Made by a program: the position numbers and the translations under genes
From: Leptobrachium leishanense
Taxonomy: Eukaryota; Chordata; Amphibia; Anura; Megophryidae
DNA length: 64,000 nucleotides
Assembly: GCA_009667805.1 (NCBI GenBank)
Contig: CM019064.1
Coordinates: 78,428,400 to 78,492,399 of the forward strand
Direction of reading: 5' to 3'
The notes under the pieces: model-generated
Told to the model about the DNA's origin: nothing
The model's database searches: none
What the model saw: only the letters and a program-made list of their open reading frames with translations
Shown: one piece after another, positions 1 through 11,900 of the stretch
How the letters are laid out: every line of letters starts with the position of its first letter
Position numbering within the stretch: the first letter of the stretch is position 1

Positions 1-640
1 TGGGTTAAAAAAAAACGTTAGCAATTCTGGTCTTGTGCTTTCAGCACAAGCTTACTGTACTTTGCGCTCCCTATGCTTAACATGGTGAACGCAAAGAGTT
101 AATTAGCGTTACAATTACAAAGTCCTAACGCTAATTATGCCAAGCTGCGGTTAACTGAAATATTACTCACAGCTAGGTCCTGGTGCTAAGGGATTCCGCT
201 TCTGCAGACTCAGTCAGCACCAGCGGAAACCCACCCCCCACACAAAAAAAGCAGGCACTCACCTTCCATTCCGCCGCGAGAACAGCGGCTCCATCTGCCT
301 CTTCTTGCCGCCGGGAGCAGTGAAAGACTGGGGGAAAAAATCCCCCAGTCTCCCTCTGCGAATCACTACGTGGACCTGATGGATCTCGCGAGGCGAGACC
401 ATGCAGGTCCTGTGACCGGCAGCAGAAGCCTCAATGGAGTCCTATGGACTCCAAGGAGGGGATGCTCACGGCGGTGCTTAGCGCTGCTGCGAGCATCCTG
501 AGGTTTAGCGCCGCTATAAGGTGCAGGCTGCTGGTTTAGCGCCTGCACCGTAATATCACACTATAATGGGGAAGCTAAGGAGAAACCTGCTAGGCGCAGG
601 TTTTTCTCATTAGCCCTCCCCATTTCAGCGTCTACATTGT
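1..640. mobile_element. Remnant of a non-autonomous DNA transposon (same family as 58702-59396)
   Basis: The stretch parallels 58840-59390 block by block. Both contain CTTACTGTACTTTG, then a run ending CTTAACATG, GAACGCAA and AATTAGCG, then a candidate internal region rich in short hairpins, and both close with AATGGGGA followed by GAGAAACCTGC. No open frame of note lies here. The left end is cut by the window edge and the right terminal repeat seen in the other copy is decayed. This is a sequence-based family match; the superfamily is not established. Confidence 0.55.
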
Positions 641-1654
641 AATATGGCCCAATGTGTGTTGTGAGATATATGCAGTATATAAAATGTAATTATGAAAATG
701 CATAATTAATTAAAAATATGTTTCATTATGCACATACATTTCTGGAGGTTTTATACTTTTCATTTAGAAAGGCACATAGTACTGGAAACGTTTAGTAAAA
801 TGCCCTGCAGACAATTTAAACAACAGAACTTGTATCTGTGAGCTCGATGTACCATGAATCAGTTAATATGGAACATATAGTAATGCAGAAGCAGATATAA
901 TTTCCTCATCGATGCCATGTCTATACAGAACACGAGCGATATGTTTACCAAAGGGGCACCTGGTGTAATTTATGAAACGGGACACCATACGTATATAAAA
1001 TAAGGCTTTCTGTCTTTGAGCCCTCAGTTCTACATTATGTTCTCATTTACTTCCTCCGAGTCCCATAATGTATCCCACTTGTGTAAACTGGTGAAAAATA
1101 ATGTTTTGGCAGATTTGACACACAGAGGTTACTCATAATTTCCTAAAGTTCAGTGCTCATAAATAGGCCTACTGTACTGTCTTTTCTGGACTAGATGAGA
1201 TTTGAAACTTTGGGGATTACATATTGTCTTTCCTGCCAATTTTCCTTCAGATATATTTTTTTATAGCAGATTTGTATATTTTCATATCGCAGTAAGTGTT
1301 TTTCAATGAGCGGTGTTTCTATCTTCTACAAGTGCTATTAACCCATTGCGTAGCATCTTATAAAATAATCCCGCTTGATAATAACATATGAACCAATATC
1401 ATACATGATAAATTAAGCGTGTAAGTGGATTATGTTAATAGTTTTTTATTTTAAAAAATTCCACAATTTTTGTGGAGGGTGTATTTGATTTTTTCGTTGC
1501 AAAGTGCAGTTTGTATTTATATACCAGGTGCTCAAAATTAGTATCATAATTTCAGAATCAGAATTGGCCATAGAATTTTCCATCACATTGATAGAGACGT
1601 TTGTGTATGGTAGAGCATTAAAACCTGGTTATCACTTACAAAAGTCTTTACCAA
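641..1654. other. Unassigned AT-rich sequence
   Basis: I see no open frame with recognisable protein similarity, no terminal repeats and no RNA gene here. It may be old degraded repeat or intronic/intergenic sequence. Confidence 0.4.
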
Positions 1655-2118
1655 CCCCTTCACTACCAAGTGATTTTCCAAAACAAAAAAAACACGGTCA
1701 GGAACCAGTGTTTTGAAAAATCATTTTTAATTAATTGTACAGTAAGACATATTTGAGCATATTCCCACTGTATTTCTTACAGTAATAACATATTTGGCCA
1801 GTAGATGGGGCCATCTACTGCCAAATAGAATTACAGACTTTACAGTTGCAGCTCGTGTTCCCTGCATCGGCTGCTGAATGTCTGATGTCAGGACATTCAA
1901 TTAGATGATTTTACACAGTTTTAGCTCTTTGGACATTATGCCCACAGGGCTAAAACTTTGGGGGCACCTTCTACAGCTTAAAAGCAAACAATATTTATTT
2001 TCAGCATACGAAATTAATATGCTTTTGGGCTGCAGAGCTGCAGATCGAGATATCTCGATATCGGGCTCTGGATGTTGCCTTTGAAGCCCGAGATATCTCG
2101 ATCTCGGTAGTGAAGAGT
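1655..2118. mobile_element. TTAA-type MITE, copy A (piggyBac-like ends)
   Basis: The left end reads CCCCTTCACTACCAAGTG and the right end carries the inverted GGTAGTGAAGAG followed by TTAA. The interior matches the copies at 18881-19572 and 51965-52427, including GGCCAGTAGATGG, the GCCCACAGGGCTAAAAC block and a subterminal palindromic block around CGAGATATCTCG. The left TTAA has decayed. There is no transposase frame, so it is non-autonomous. The TTAA target and CCC-starting ends suggest a piggyBac-type source (inference). Confidence 0.75.
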
Positions 2119-2122
2119 TTAA

Positions 2123-3340
2123 ACAATGTTACCAACCTGAACTAGAATGCCACTGATGTGCTTTTCATGGTTTCTCTGCCAGTCAGTAAAGGTCTTTATG
2201 ACTATCGGTTGAGTAGAGTAGAGGTAGTATAGTGATGTGTGTTGTTCTACTATATCATCACTTTGTTCACATATGTTGTACATGTTTTCAGTGGCAAGGG
2301 GAATGCTCTCCATTCACACCAACCAAAACAAGTTTAAGTATTACTAGAGTTGAAAAAATATTCCAATTCAGCTATCAGACCCCCCTAATATTAACCCTAG
2401 TAACCCAATTTTGAAGATAATTGCAATTAATTTAATCATAACTTCCCCTAACCAAAAGAAACCCTATTATTAACCCTAGGGATCTATTGCAACACTAAAA
2501 ATATTAAGCCTGTATATCTCTAACATTAACTTTGTACAGTGAACAAGAACGCACCCTTTGTATCACAACACCATGTGGAAGATATGATAATGACAGTCGA
2601 TCACATTGACCACATGGCTGCTGTATCATGGATCGCCGCATTCAGGGGCAGTCCTGGTGTCTCCTCAGCCGATGACATGCTATGACATTCAATCGTCCTC
2701 TAAGGAAAATGTTTTTTTGTGGCTGTCATGTTATATAGCGTGGGGTGAAATGCATTGTGAAAGTGTTAAAAACTGCAATTGGGGGAGTTATAAAAGTAGT
2801 GTACTAGGCGTGACAAATATATAACCTGGCTGTTGATAGACACTTGTGAGCAACTTGTGTGACACTGAAAGGCAACACTAAATAGGAGAAGAAAGATGGA
2901 TGCATGGGCATATAGAGAAGGAGATAACACTGCATAAAATCCTAAAGGGTTATTCACAACTACAAACTGTCAGTAATTGACAGTGAATAGCAAACTTTAG
3001 GCCTGTAGTGCAAGACTGAAAATATGACCGAATTAAATATTATCTCTTAAGACTGTAAGCTCCTCAGGCAGCATGACTCTCTTACTCTTCCACCATTGCC
3101 TTTTTATATTATGTCCCACTGCTTGCAGGCAGAGAAAGAGGCAGGTCGCGCTGTCCTCAGCAGCACGGGATTAGAGGTTAGAGGTAAGGTTAGGACAGCA
3201 GTGAAATGGAGGACAACATGGAATAGTAAACTGAGTCCTTCTCTTGACTGGAGAAGTGATTAAGTGGGGGAGAGGACGCCTTGACCTGTCAACACGCCAC
3301 CCTGTATGTTGATCTCCATGGTTGCCTGACAATACATGTA
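2123..3340. other. Unassigned sequence
   Basis: No gene, terminal repeat or recognisable family was seen. The short open frames here have no recognisable motifs. Confidence 0.35.
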
Positions 3341-3954
3341 CACAAAATTCCAGTATCACCTTGAATCTGTACTGTATAGAGATTTTCAGCATTTGCAACA
3401 ACCTGAATCATATCCCTTTACAGTAGTGGGTGACCCCTGCACTCTCTTTGTATTCTGCCTAGGGATGTGCGTTTCGGGTTCCGGAATTTCGGAATTTTCA
3501 CGAAATTTCCCGATTCGTGTTTTCGGATCCGGCCGATTTTCCGAAAATTTTTAGATCCGAAAATGGCAGATCCGAAAAGTTTTCCGAGCCGAAACGAAAT
3601 ATTTTCGGAATTTTTGAATGGACTTGAAATGTGTCAAATAGAAATTTATTTTCGCTCTACTCATGATTTCGGTTCCATTCGTGATTTCGGTTCCATTTCA
3701 GTAATTCTGGACATCGTATATTTAACTATTATCGGTTATATCGCTGATTCTGTAAATTTTGTATTTGTAAATGCGTATCACTTGTTTTTTTTGTTTCCAA
3801 TTATCCGATAATTCTGTCGATACGAAAATTCCTTCGGAATCGAGTCGGATCTGATTCGTCCGCGGGTCGCGCATGCGCGCGCGCGGATGTCATAACTTTA
3901 TTGAGCCAGTTTTTTGACAACTTTTTGGACAGAATATTGTTTTTATTATTCATC

Positions 3955-5762
3955 ATGGCTGCAAGAGACGAGTGCCATTCAGACACCTCCTCATCGTCTT
4001 GCACCCATGAAACACCACCACCCAGGAAGAAGCGGGCCAGCAACATGGCATTTGAGGAGATGCTCGAGCTGGTCCGGATCTTTGACAGACGAGATTACGA
4101 CTGCCGTAAGGGCCCTTACGGCAGAAAGAAGAACGCAAGAAAGGACCGTATCCTCGATAAGGTTCGCACCACCATCCTGGAGCTGTCCGGGAAGGACCGG
4201 ACGAAGGACCAGCTCCGCAAACGCTGGTCCGACCTCAAGGTGCGCGAGGAGGAGCAGCTGAGGCACATCCGTCGCGTCATAGCCAAACGTAAGTGTCATG
4301 TTATATTGTAAAGCGCTGCGCAAACTGTTGGCGCTATATAAATCCTGTATAATAATAATAATGTGCTTGCATGTGCTAATGTGCACAGAAATACGTTGAT
4401 TTATCTAGTCCTTTTTTCATGCAATGTGATTGTGTATAGCTTTGCGTTTTCACGACTCGTCATACATGCATTTTTGCCATAGCTCTTCTTTTTTGTGATT
4501 TTACGTATTCGTGAAAATTGTGACATTTGATGTATGTAGATGAAGTTACAATGCTGGATTTCTTTTGGCACTGTGTGTACTGTAGTGTGCTGGGGGGGGA
4601 GGTTTTTGTGATTGAGTGATGCATACGAGATGACCCGCAGTTTGCCCAATATTGGCTCCCACCTGTGCATCAACAAAAATCTCTGCGTCTCTGCTAAGTG
4701 GTAGGATGGGACATGTAGTTCTTCTGAAAGTGCATCCAAACAGAGCCGCGTTCAATACGTCCTCAGCAGCTGCTGAATTGTTGCAGCGCAGCAATTCAGT
4801 TTGCTGCAGCAGTGTCATTATTGAACGCTTTAGATGCAAATTTCCAAACAAAATGGGGGATTTCTGTTGTTTCTGCAATATCCAGTTTTATTAGCAGAAA
4901 CTGAAAGTGAAATTGAGGCTGAGGCCTTCTATAAAATAACTAAAAGCAGTCGCACAATGCGCTTTGTACGCACACAACACAAATAATAGTTTTTATTGAA
5001 TAAACGTAATGTTTACTTCTGAAAAAAATATATAATTGAACGGTAATATATGTCTATGTGCAGAGGAAATAAATAAATATTTTGTGACTTTAGAACTATG
5101 AGATGGGAGTAGTGGTGTGTCAAGCTGGTAGTGCTAGTGGGTAGTGGAGGGGTGTCGCAATACTTTCGGCAATATATTGTATAGATATACCATTTTTTCC
5201 AGTCTGCATTATTTACATGTTATTTTTTGGATTTGGCAGAAGACAGGAAGAAGGCAGCATCTGCCCCGGCGGGCACCAGTGCCCCAGTGGAGGAGGAGGA
5301 GGAGCCACAGGCGACCACCAGCGCTGGTATATACTGTTTTATTTTGCAACGACTTTTGGTCAAAAATAAATCAGTTTTGTTGTTTACTGTATTTTTTATT
5401 TCTTTAATTTCTTATAGCACCGGATGAGATGCTGACGGTGGTGGTGGAGGAGTCGGAGGAGTCGGAGGAGGAGTCGGAGCCTCAGGAGGCCGCCAGCACT
5501 GGTATATACTGCTGTTATATTTTTTCAAGACTTTCAGTCAAAAATAGAAACCTGCTTTACTTACTGTATTTTCCTTCTTTCATTTATTGGATATATAGAA
5601 GGAGAAGCCAGACCGGACACGTCCTCCAGTGTCAGGATGAGAAATCGGGAGGCGATCGGCGAGCTACGCCTGTCTGTTACCTCCATAGATGCCATCCAGG
5701 AACTGCTCCAGGAATTGCGGGAGCATATAAGCAATGCCGCTGACATCCTGGAGCGGCAGTGA
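3955..5762 (+). CDS. Spliced Myb/SANT-like DNA-binding protein of the Harbinger-type element
   Basis: Four exons are predicted: 3955-4288, 5240-5326, 5418-5501 and 5599-5762. All three introns are phase 1 with GT-AG ends (donors GTAAGT, GTATAT, GTATAT), and the exons join into one 222-residue frame ending in TGA. The start ATG at 3955 is followed by MAARDECHSD. Residues about 30-112 form a basic, helical Myb/SANT-like domain: EEMLELVRIF, then RKDRILDKV, and the signature KDQLRKRWSDLK. Exons 2 and 3 encode acidic linkers (VEEEEEP; EESEESEEESEP). Exon 4 ends in a heptad-like helix (AIGELRL, IQELLQELREHI), a probable coiled coil. In Harbinger elements such proteins bind the ends and help bring the transposase to DNA. 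The frame is the only one in the window with no visible break. A domesticated host gene is less likely because terminal repeats enclose it. Confidence 0.7.
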
Positions 5763-5785
5763 GACCAGCCTCCTCCCGAAATTGG

Positions 5786-6060
5786 GCAGCGCTTTACAAT
5801 ATAACATGACACTTACGTTTGGCTATGACGCGACGGATGTGCCTCAGCTGCTCCTGCTCGCGTGCTTTGAGGTCGGACCAGCGTTTTTGGAGCTGGTCCT
5901 TCGTCCGGTCCTTCCCGAACAGCTCCAGGATGGTGGTGCGTAGCTTGTCAAGGATACGATCCTTGCGGGTGTTATTCTTCCTGCCGTAAGGGCCCTTACG
6001 GCAGTCATAATCTTTGTAATCAAAGATGCGGACCAGCTCCAACATCTCCTCAAATGCCAG
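5786..6060 (-). pseudogene. Inverted partial duplicate of Myb-like exon 1
   Basis: Read on the minus strand this segment repeats 4045-4322: EEMLELVRIF equivalents, the GPYGRK block and KDQLQKRWSDLK are all recognisable, and the copy retains the exon 1 donor. It starts inside exon 1 and ends in intron 1 at the AGCGCTTTACAAT block, so it lacks the start codon and the later exons. The copy differs from exon 1 at scattered sites, so the duplication is not very recent. It lies 24 bp beyond the stop codon of the sense gene. Confidence 0.8.
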
Positions 6061-7537
6061 TAATTATCTCAAGTGAACCAATATTCTGAACAAGATGTTC
6101 GCCTGGCTTACAATGGCGGCCATCTTCCAGTCTACTACACTATGTTTGTTTGTGTTGTTTGTGCCCCTGTTGGGCAGTTTGCCATCCTTGGCATGTTCCC
6201 TTCCCTTCCCCATGTTGTAAATAAATTTTCTATTTTTTCTATATTTTCCTGTTTGTGTGCGTTGCTTTTCCTTACTTAATAAGTTAATATGTATTGCTTG
6301 GTTTCCACACTGTTAAAATGATATGTACATAAATTTATTGACATTTCTATGGACCCTTTGTCATAAATTTGTCAACATATTTGTGGCCATGAATGTGACT
6401 GTGCACATTCTACAATTCCTGCCTGGCCAAAAAATGTCACACACTAACACAACCTTGTTGTACTGCCTTGAGATTTGATTACCGACGTGGCCTGGTTTTG
6501 TTAAGCTTAGGCGATGTCACAACAACACGGATTTTTGTCAACAGTCATAAAATATAACCGCAAACACTCGCATGTTAAAATGTGAAAAAAATACTTTACA
6601 CCTTGTAAAACAAACATTGAAAATTCTAATTTTATTGCATTTTTTGTTATAATATACAGACAGGACATGACGCATACATATGATAATGATATATTATGAA
6701 TCATCTGCCGAGTCTGCCGGAAAGAACGATATATAACATGTCTGGGTCATATTATAAAATAAGGCTTCAAAAAACGCGTATAAACAAGAGGAGCGAACTG
6801 TTAAAAATTAGCTCAGCAGCAGACCGCAGTGCCGCACACAGGCGTGAAGGGAAGCCGTGAAATGCCTCAGCAGCGAAAGGGTTAATTTTTTTTGTCTGTT
6901 TTAAATCTTTTTTTTTTCGTTTCAGATCATTTTGATCAACTATTTTTCCGTTTTAAAACCTTTTTGTTCTGGTTTTTATTTTTAAAGTCAGACCATTCGG
7001 GTCAGTTTAGCATTTTTTAAATCGTTTTGTTCATTTTTTTTTGTTCCTTGGCTTTCATACCATTTTTTAATGTGATTAAATAAAGTTGTGAAATGTATAT
7101 TCATAAGAAAAAAAGGATCTTTATTTCATTTTAAAAAAAACACGATAGAATCGCCAGAATTATCGTATCGACAGAATGAATTATCGGATCCGAAAAACAA
7201 ACCAAAAATTTATTATAAAAAAATATATAAAGTATAAAAAAGTAAACCATAATATTTTTCATCAAAACGAATAGAGTTAGACAGCTTTGAAACGAGGAGA
7301 ACAGATGTTCCGAAAAAACGAAAATTTCCGAAATCACGAAAAGTCGATACAAAAAACGAGCAAAGTGACACGAAAATATGAAAAATGGTCGATATTCCTA
7401 AAAAAAAATGTACACAAAAAACGAGTCGAGCCGAACCGAATCGAAACAGAAATCGGCCGAAACGAGCCGAATCGAAAAGTTTAAACATCCGAACAAATCG
7501 AACCGAATCGAACCGAAAAAAAAATCGGTGCACAAGC
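6061..7537. other. Non-coding 3' half of the Harbinger-type element
   Basis: No frame resembling a HARBI1 transposase is present on either strand. An AATAAA signal sits near 6220 in TGTAAATAAATT and could serve the Myb-like gene. From 6880 on, T-rich and CGAAA-rich subterminal repeats lead to the right end. Confidence 0.5.
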
Positions 7538-7820
7538 CTATAGATGTTGTAATGCAGCAGCAAAGTTTTTGAACTTTTTGTTAGAGTGAATTTTGGGGCT
7601 GCTATTTTCAGTAATACAGGGTGAATGGAGAGAGATAATATAATTTAGTTTCTACACAGGGGGCATACTAGTTTTGGTTTTAAAAAGTATGCAAATGGGG
7701 TTTTGATATGCTAATGATTGCTTTTCAGTGTACTACATTGCAAAGTTTTATTAACTCGATTTTAGTAGTGAAAGTGTTAGCTGGGATATTTTAATCACAT
7801 AGGTTAGCAATTACAAACCT

Positions 7821-8811
7821 AAAAAAACACTTTATTTCAGCTGTGTATCAAGTCCAAAAATGAGCTAATTCCTGGGTTTTGTTTGATTATATTACCCTAA
7901 TTACACATTCACTTGCCAGTATAGTTACTGAGTACTAAGCATTGAATTTACTGTAAACAAAATGTATGATTTATTTTCTTTTGGTTTTAATTCTATTTTA
8001 CAACAGAAGCTTCCCTGGTTCCAAGTGTATTAAAAATGGGGATGGATTTGCCATGTGTCTGATATAAACAGTATAATAATACATAATTATAGCCTTACAC
8101 ATTTTATGAGAATGCCTCTCACCTACCTGTAGTTTGATCTAACAGTTCTAAATGACACATAAATGATGGGTTCTAATATATTAAATCATCCATGCAGTCA
8201 TCACCTCATCACCAAAATTTAATCTTTTGCTTCCAAAGAGCTAAGCAATTCACTGAAATCCCAAAAGATGTAAGGCATTTGTCATTAAAGTTTGTTTGTA
8301 TATATATATATATATATACTTTTTTCCCCCTAGAAAAATAAAAAGATAACACCAAACAATAGGCTTTTAAGGTTCTTTGCTTAATACTCTATGGGTCCTA
8401 TTCCAACAGAGCTTTAAATCTAATGGACGTTAATACCTACGTGTGTGGATGTAACATTAACAGCTCAAGCTGCTATCATAACTAAGCTGCAAACTTTGCT
8501 TGCAACTCGAATGTTGCAGATACTCCCTAAAAATAACAGCTACTATACGTTGTATAAGAGCATTTAATTTATGGGTAGCAAGAGAAGAGTGAGCAATTCC
8601 CACGTAGCTCTTTGTTCTCTACAAAGAGTACTGGCTCAGAAGCCCTGGTGTTAAGTGATTACACAAAAGAAAAATCACTTAACACTTTCAAAAATATATG
8701 CCAAATATACCTTATTTGCCTCTGACCCTGTGGTTTATGGAATTTCTGGTTAGGGTTGCTCAACCTGTATTCTAATTTTTTCCTTTCTCATTCCCTTTTC
8801 CCACGTCTTTA
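7821..8811. other. Unassigned sequence with a short (TA)n tract
   Basis: Nothing coding was recognised. A (TA)n microsatellite lies at about 8300-8319. Confidence 0.4.
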
Positions 8812-8967
8812 CTTTATACCAGGGATCTCAAACTCTGACCCTCCAGATGTTTATTGCCAACAGTCCCCAGAATTCTTTGAATGCAGTATTATTATTATTA
8901 TTATTCTTTATTTATAAAGCGCCAGCATATTCCGCAGCGCTGTACAATAAGCACAGTATAGACAGGG

Positions 8968-11900
8968 TTACAATACATTGAACAACATTTGACAAACAGT
9001 ACAGGAGGAGATGAGGGCCCTATTCCCGTAGGAACTCACAATCTGGGAGGGTTGGGGTTGGAAACAGGAGGAGAGGACTGTAAGGTGAGAGAGATTGATG
9101 ATTGCGTCAGTGAGTTGGGTGGTAGGCTTCCCTAAATAGGAACGTTTTAAGGGAGCGTTTGAAGGAAGAGAAGTTAGGGGAAAGTCTGACAGTACGAGGG
9201 AGAGCGTTCCAGAGAGTGGGGGCTGCGCGTGAGAAATCCTGCAGTCTATCATGGGAAGAGGTGATGCGGTGAGAAGCTAGGCGCAGGTCACTGTTTGACC
9301 TTAGGGAGCGGCTGGGGTGTATTTGGTGATTAGTGAGGACAGGTAGTGGGGAGCTGAGTTAGTGAGGGTTTTGTAGGTAAGGATAAGGATTTTGAACTTA
9401 ATTCTGCAGTGGATGGGGAGCCAGTGAAGGGACTCGCAGAGGGGAGCGGCAGAGACAGAGCGGCGGGTGAGGTGAATTAGTCGGGCGGAGGCGTTCAGGA
9501 TGGATTGTAGGGGGGAGAGGCGGGACAGAGGGAGGCCAGATAAGAGATTATTGCAATAGTCGAGTCGGGAGATTACCAGGGCGTGTATGAGTTGTTTTGT
9601 GGCGACAGCGGTAAGAAATGGCCGAATTCTGGAAATATTACGCAGTTGGTATCGGCAGGAGGAGGAAAGAGACTTGATGTGGGGGATGAAGGAAAGAGCA
9701 GAGTCAAGTGTAACTCCAAGACAGCGAACTTGGTTTGATGGGGAAATGGTGATACCCTCCACCGTGATAGAGAAGTCAGGAGGTGGGGAGGCATTGGAGG
9801 GAGGAATAAGTAGGAGTTCAGTCTTCGACATGTTGATCTTTAGGTGGTGGGAGGCCATCCAGGAGGAGATGCCAGATAAACAGTCACTGACTTTTGAAAG
9901 GACAGGGGGAGAGAGATCAGGGGTAGAGAGGTAGATCGGAGTGTCATCAGCGTAGAGGTGGTAATTGAAGCCAAAGCTGTTGATGATTTTGCCCAGGGAG
10001 GAGGTGTAGATGGAAAAGAGCAGAGGACCAAGGACAGAGCCTTGAGGTACACCAACAGATAGAGGCAATGAGGAGGAGGAGTTACCAGCAAAGGACACAC
10101 AGAAGGACCTGTTGGATAAATAGGATTCGACCCAAGCGAGTGCAGTGTCACCGAGACCCAGAGAGTTGAGGGTCTGTAGAAGGAGGGGGTGGTCAACAGT
10201 GTCAAAAGCAGCCGAGAGGTCAAGCAGGATGAGAATAGAATAGTGGCCGTGTTTTTTAGCAGTTAGGAGGTCGTTGGTGACTTTGGTGAGGGCAGTTTCA
10301 GTTGAGTGTAGGGGACGGAAGCCAGATTGCAGGGGGTCAAGTAGGGAATTGGAGGACAGGAAGAGGGAGAGGCGGTTGAAGACTAGTTTTTCTAAGAGCT
10401 TTGATGTGAAGGGAAGCAGGGATACAGGGCGGTAGTTGGATGGAGAGTTGGGATCTAGGGATGGTTTCTTTAGTAAAGGGGTAACTAGCGCGTGTTTGAA
10501 GGCGGATGGAAAGGAGCCAGTGGAGAGAGATAGGTTGAAGATGTGTGTGAGAGCAGGGGTGAGGGAGGAGGAGAGGGGAGGAATTAGATGTGAGGGAATG
10601 GGGTCGAGCGGGCATGTGGTGAGATGTGAGGAGGACAATAAGGAATTGACTTCCTCCTCAGTGGCTGGGAGGAAGCGGCAGAGGGTGGCAGAGGGGACCT
10701 GTGGGAGTGGAGGTGGCAGATAACTATCTTGTGTTGGGATGTTGCTTCTGATATTTAGAGTTTTACTGAGGAAGTAGTCTGCCAGGTCTTGAGCGCTGAA
10801 GGCAGCTGTGGGGGAGGTGCAGGTGGGTAGAGGAGGGTGTTGAAGGTGGACCAGAGCCGTTTAGGGTTGGAGGACAGCGTAGATATAAGAGATGAGAAGA
10901 AGGATTGTTTGGCCAAGTGGAAGGCAGAGGTGTATGACCGGAGAATAAACTTGAAGTGAACAAAATCAGCTTCAGAGCGGGATTTCCTCCAGGCACGCTC
11001 TGCAGTGCGGGAGCATCTTTGCAGGTAGCGTGTCTGGAGGGTGTGCCAGGGCTGAAGCTGGCGGCGTGGGGCCTTACAGAGTCGAAGAGGAGCAAGAGTG
11101 TCTAGAGCAGAGATAAGAGTACTGTTGTAGTGATTAGTGGCAGCATCAGGGCAGGTGAAGGATGAGGTATGAGGGAGGTGGTGAAGTAGGTTGGAGAATT
11201 GATGGGGGTCCACAGCATGTAGATTTCTGCGAGTGTGTGTGCGGGGTGGGGGAGCAGGGTGTTTAGGAAGTCCAGATAGGTTGAAAGAGAGAAGGTGGTG
11301 GTCAGAGATGGGGAAGGGCGACAGTTGAACTCAGAAATGGAGCAGAGGTTGGAAAAGACAAGGTCAATAGCGTGACCATCGCGGTGGGTAGGGAGGAGGG
11401 AGGATTGTGTGAGTCCAAGGGAGGATGTGAGTGAAAGAAGTTTGGAGGCAGCAGGGGCGGAAGGATCGTCAATGGGAATGTTGAAGTCGCCGAGAATTAG
11501 GCATGGAAGATTAGAAGACAGGAAGTGAGAAAGCCAGGTAGCAAAGTGGTCAAAGAACTGGGAGGTTGGTCCCGGTGGGCGGTAGATGACTGCCACCCTG
11601 AGAGCCAGAGGAGAGAACAGGCGGATGCAGTGTGTCTCGAAGGAGGAGAAGGAGAGGGATGGGGGTGGAGGGAGATGCTGGTAGGTGCAGGTGGGAGAGA
11701 GCAGGATTCCGACCCCGCCACCATTTCTCTCACCCGGTCTGGGGGTATGGCTCAAGTGTAGACCACCATGTGAGAGAGCAGCAACGGAGGCCGTGTCAGA
11801 GGGAGTTAGCCAGGTTTCAGTTAAAGCTAGGAGGTTGAAGGAGTTTGAAAGGAAGAGGTCATGGATTGCTGTGAGTTTGTTGCACACAGAGCGAGCGTTC

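Larger units (their letters stand above)
3462..7537 (+). mobile_element. 4.1 kb PIF/Harbinger-type DNA transposon carrying a Myb-like gene
   Basis: The ends are GGGATGTGCG on the left and the inverted GGTGCACAAGC on the right, flanked by a 3-bp CTA direct repeat (3459-3461 and 7538-7540), which fits the 3-bp targets of PIF/Harbinger elements. Both subterminal regions (3465-3600 and 7290-7520) are packed with CGAAA/TTTCG-type words. Known Harbinger elements carry two genes, a DDE transposase (HARBI1 type) and a Myb/SANT-like protein. Only the second is visible here; 6061-7537 has no transposase-like frame. The element is therefore probably non-autonomous for catalysis. Superfamily is inferred from target length, end motif and gene content. 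Confidence 0.75.
3341..7820. repeat. Older interspersed repeat split by the Harbinger-type element
   Basis: The sequence at 3341-3458 (TGTACTGTATAGAGATTTTC, CTGAATC, GTGGGTGACCC) matches 50315-50412. The sequence at 7545-7820 (GCAGCAAAG, TTTTTGAACTTTTTGTT, TTTTGATATGCTA) matches 50415-50740. The two halves are adjacent at 50 kb, so the 3462-7537 element was inserted into an existing copy here. The identity of the old repeat is unknown. Confidence 0.6.
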
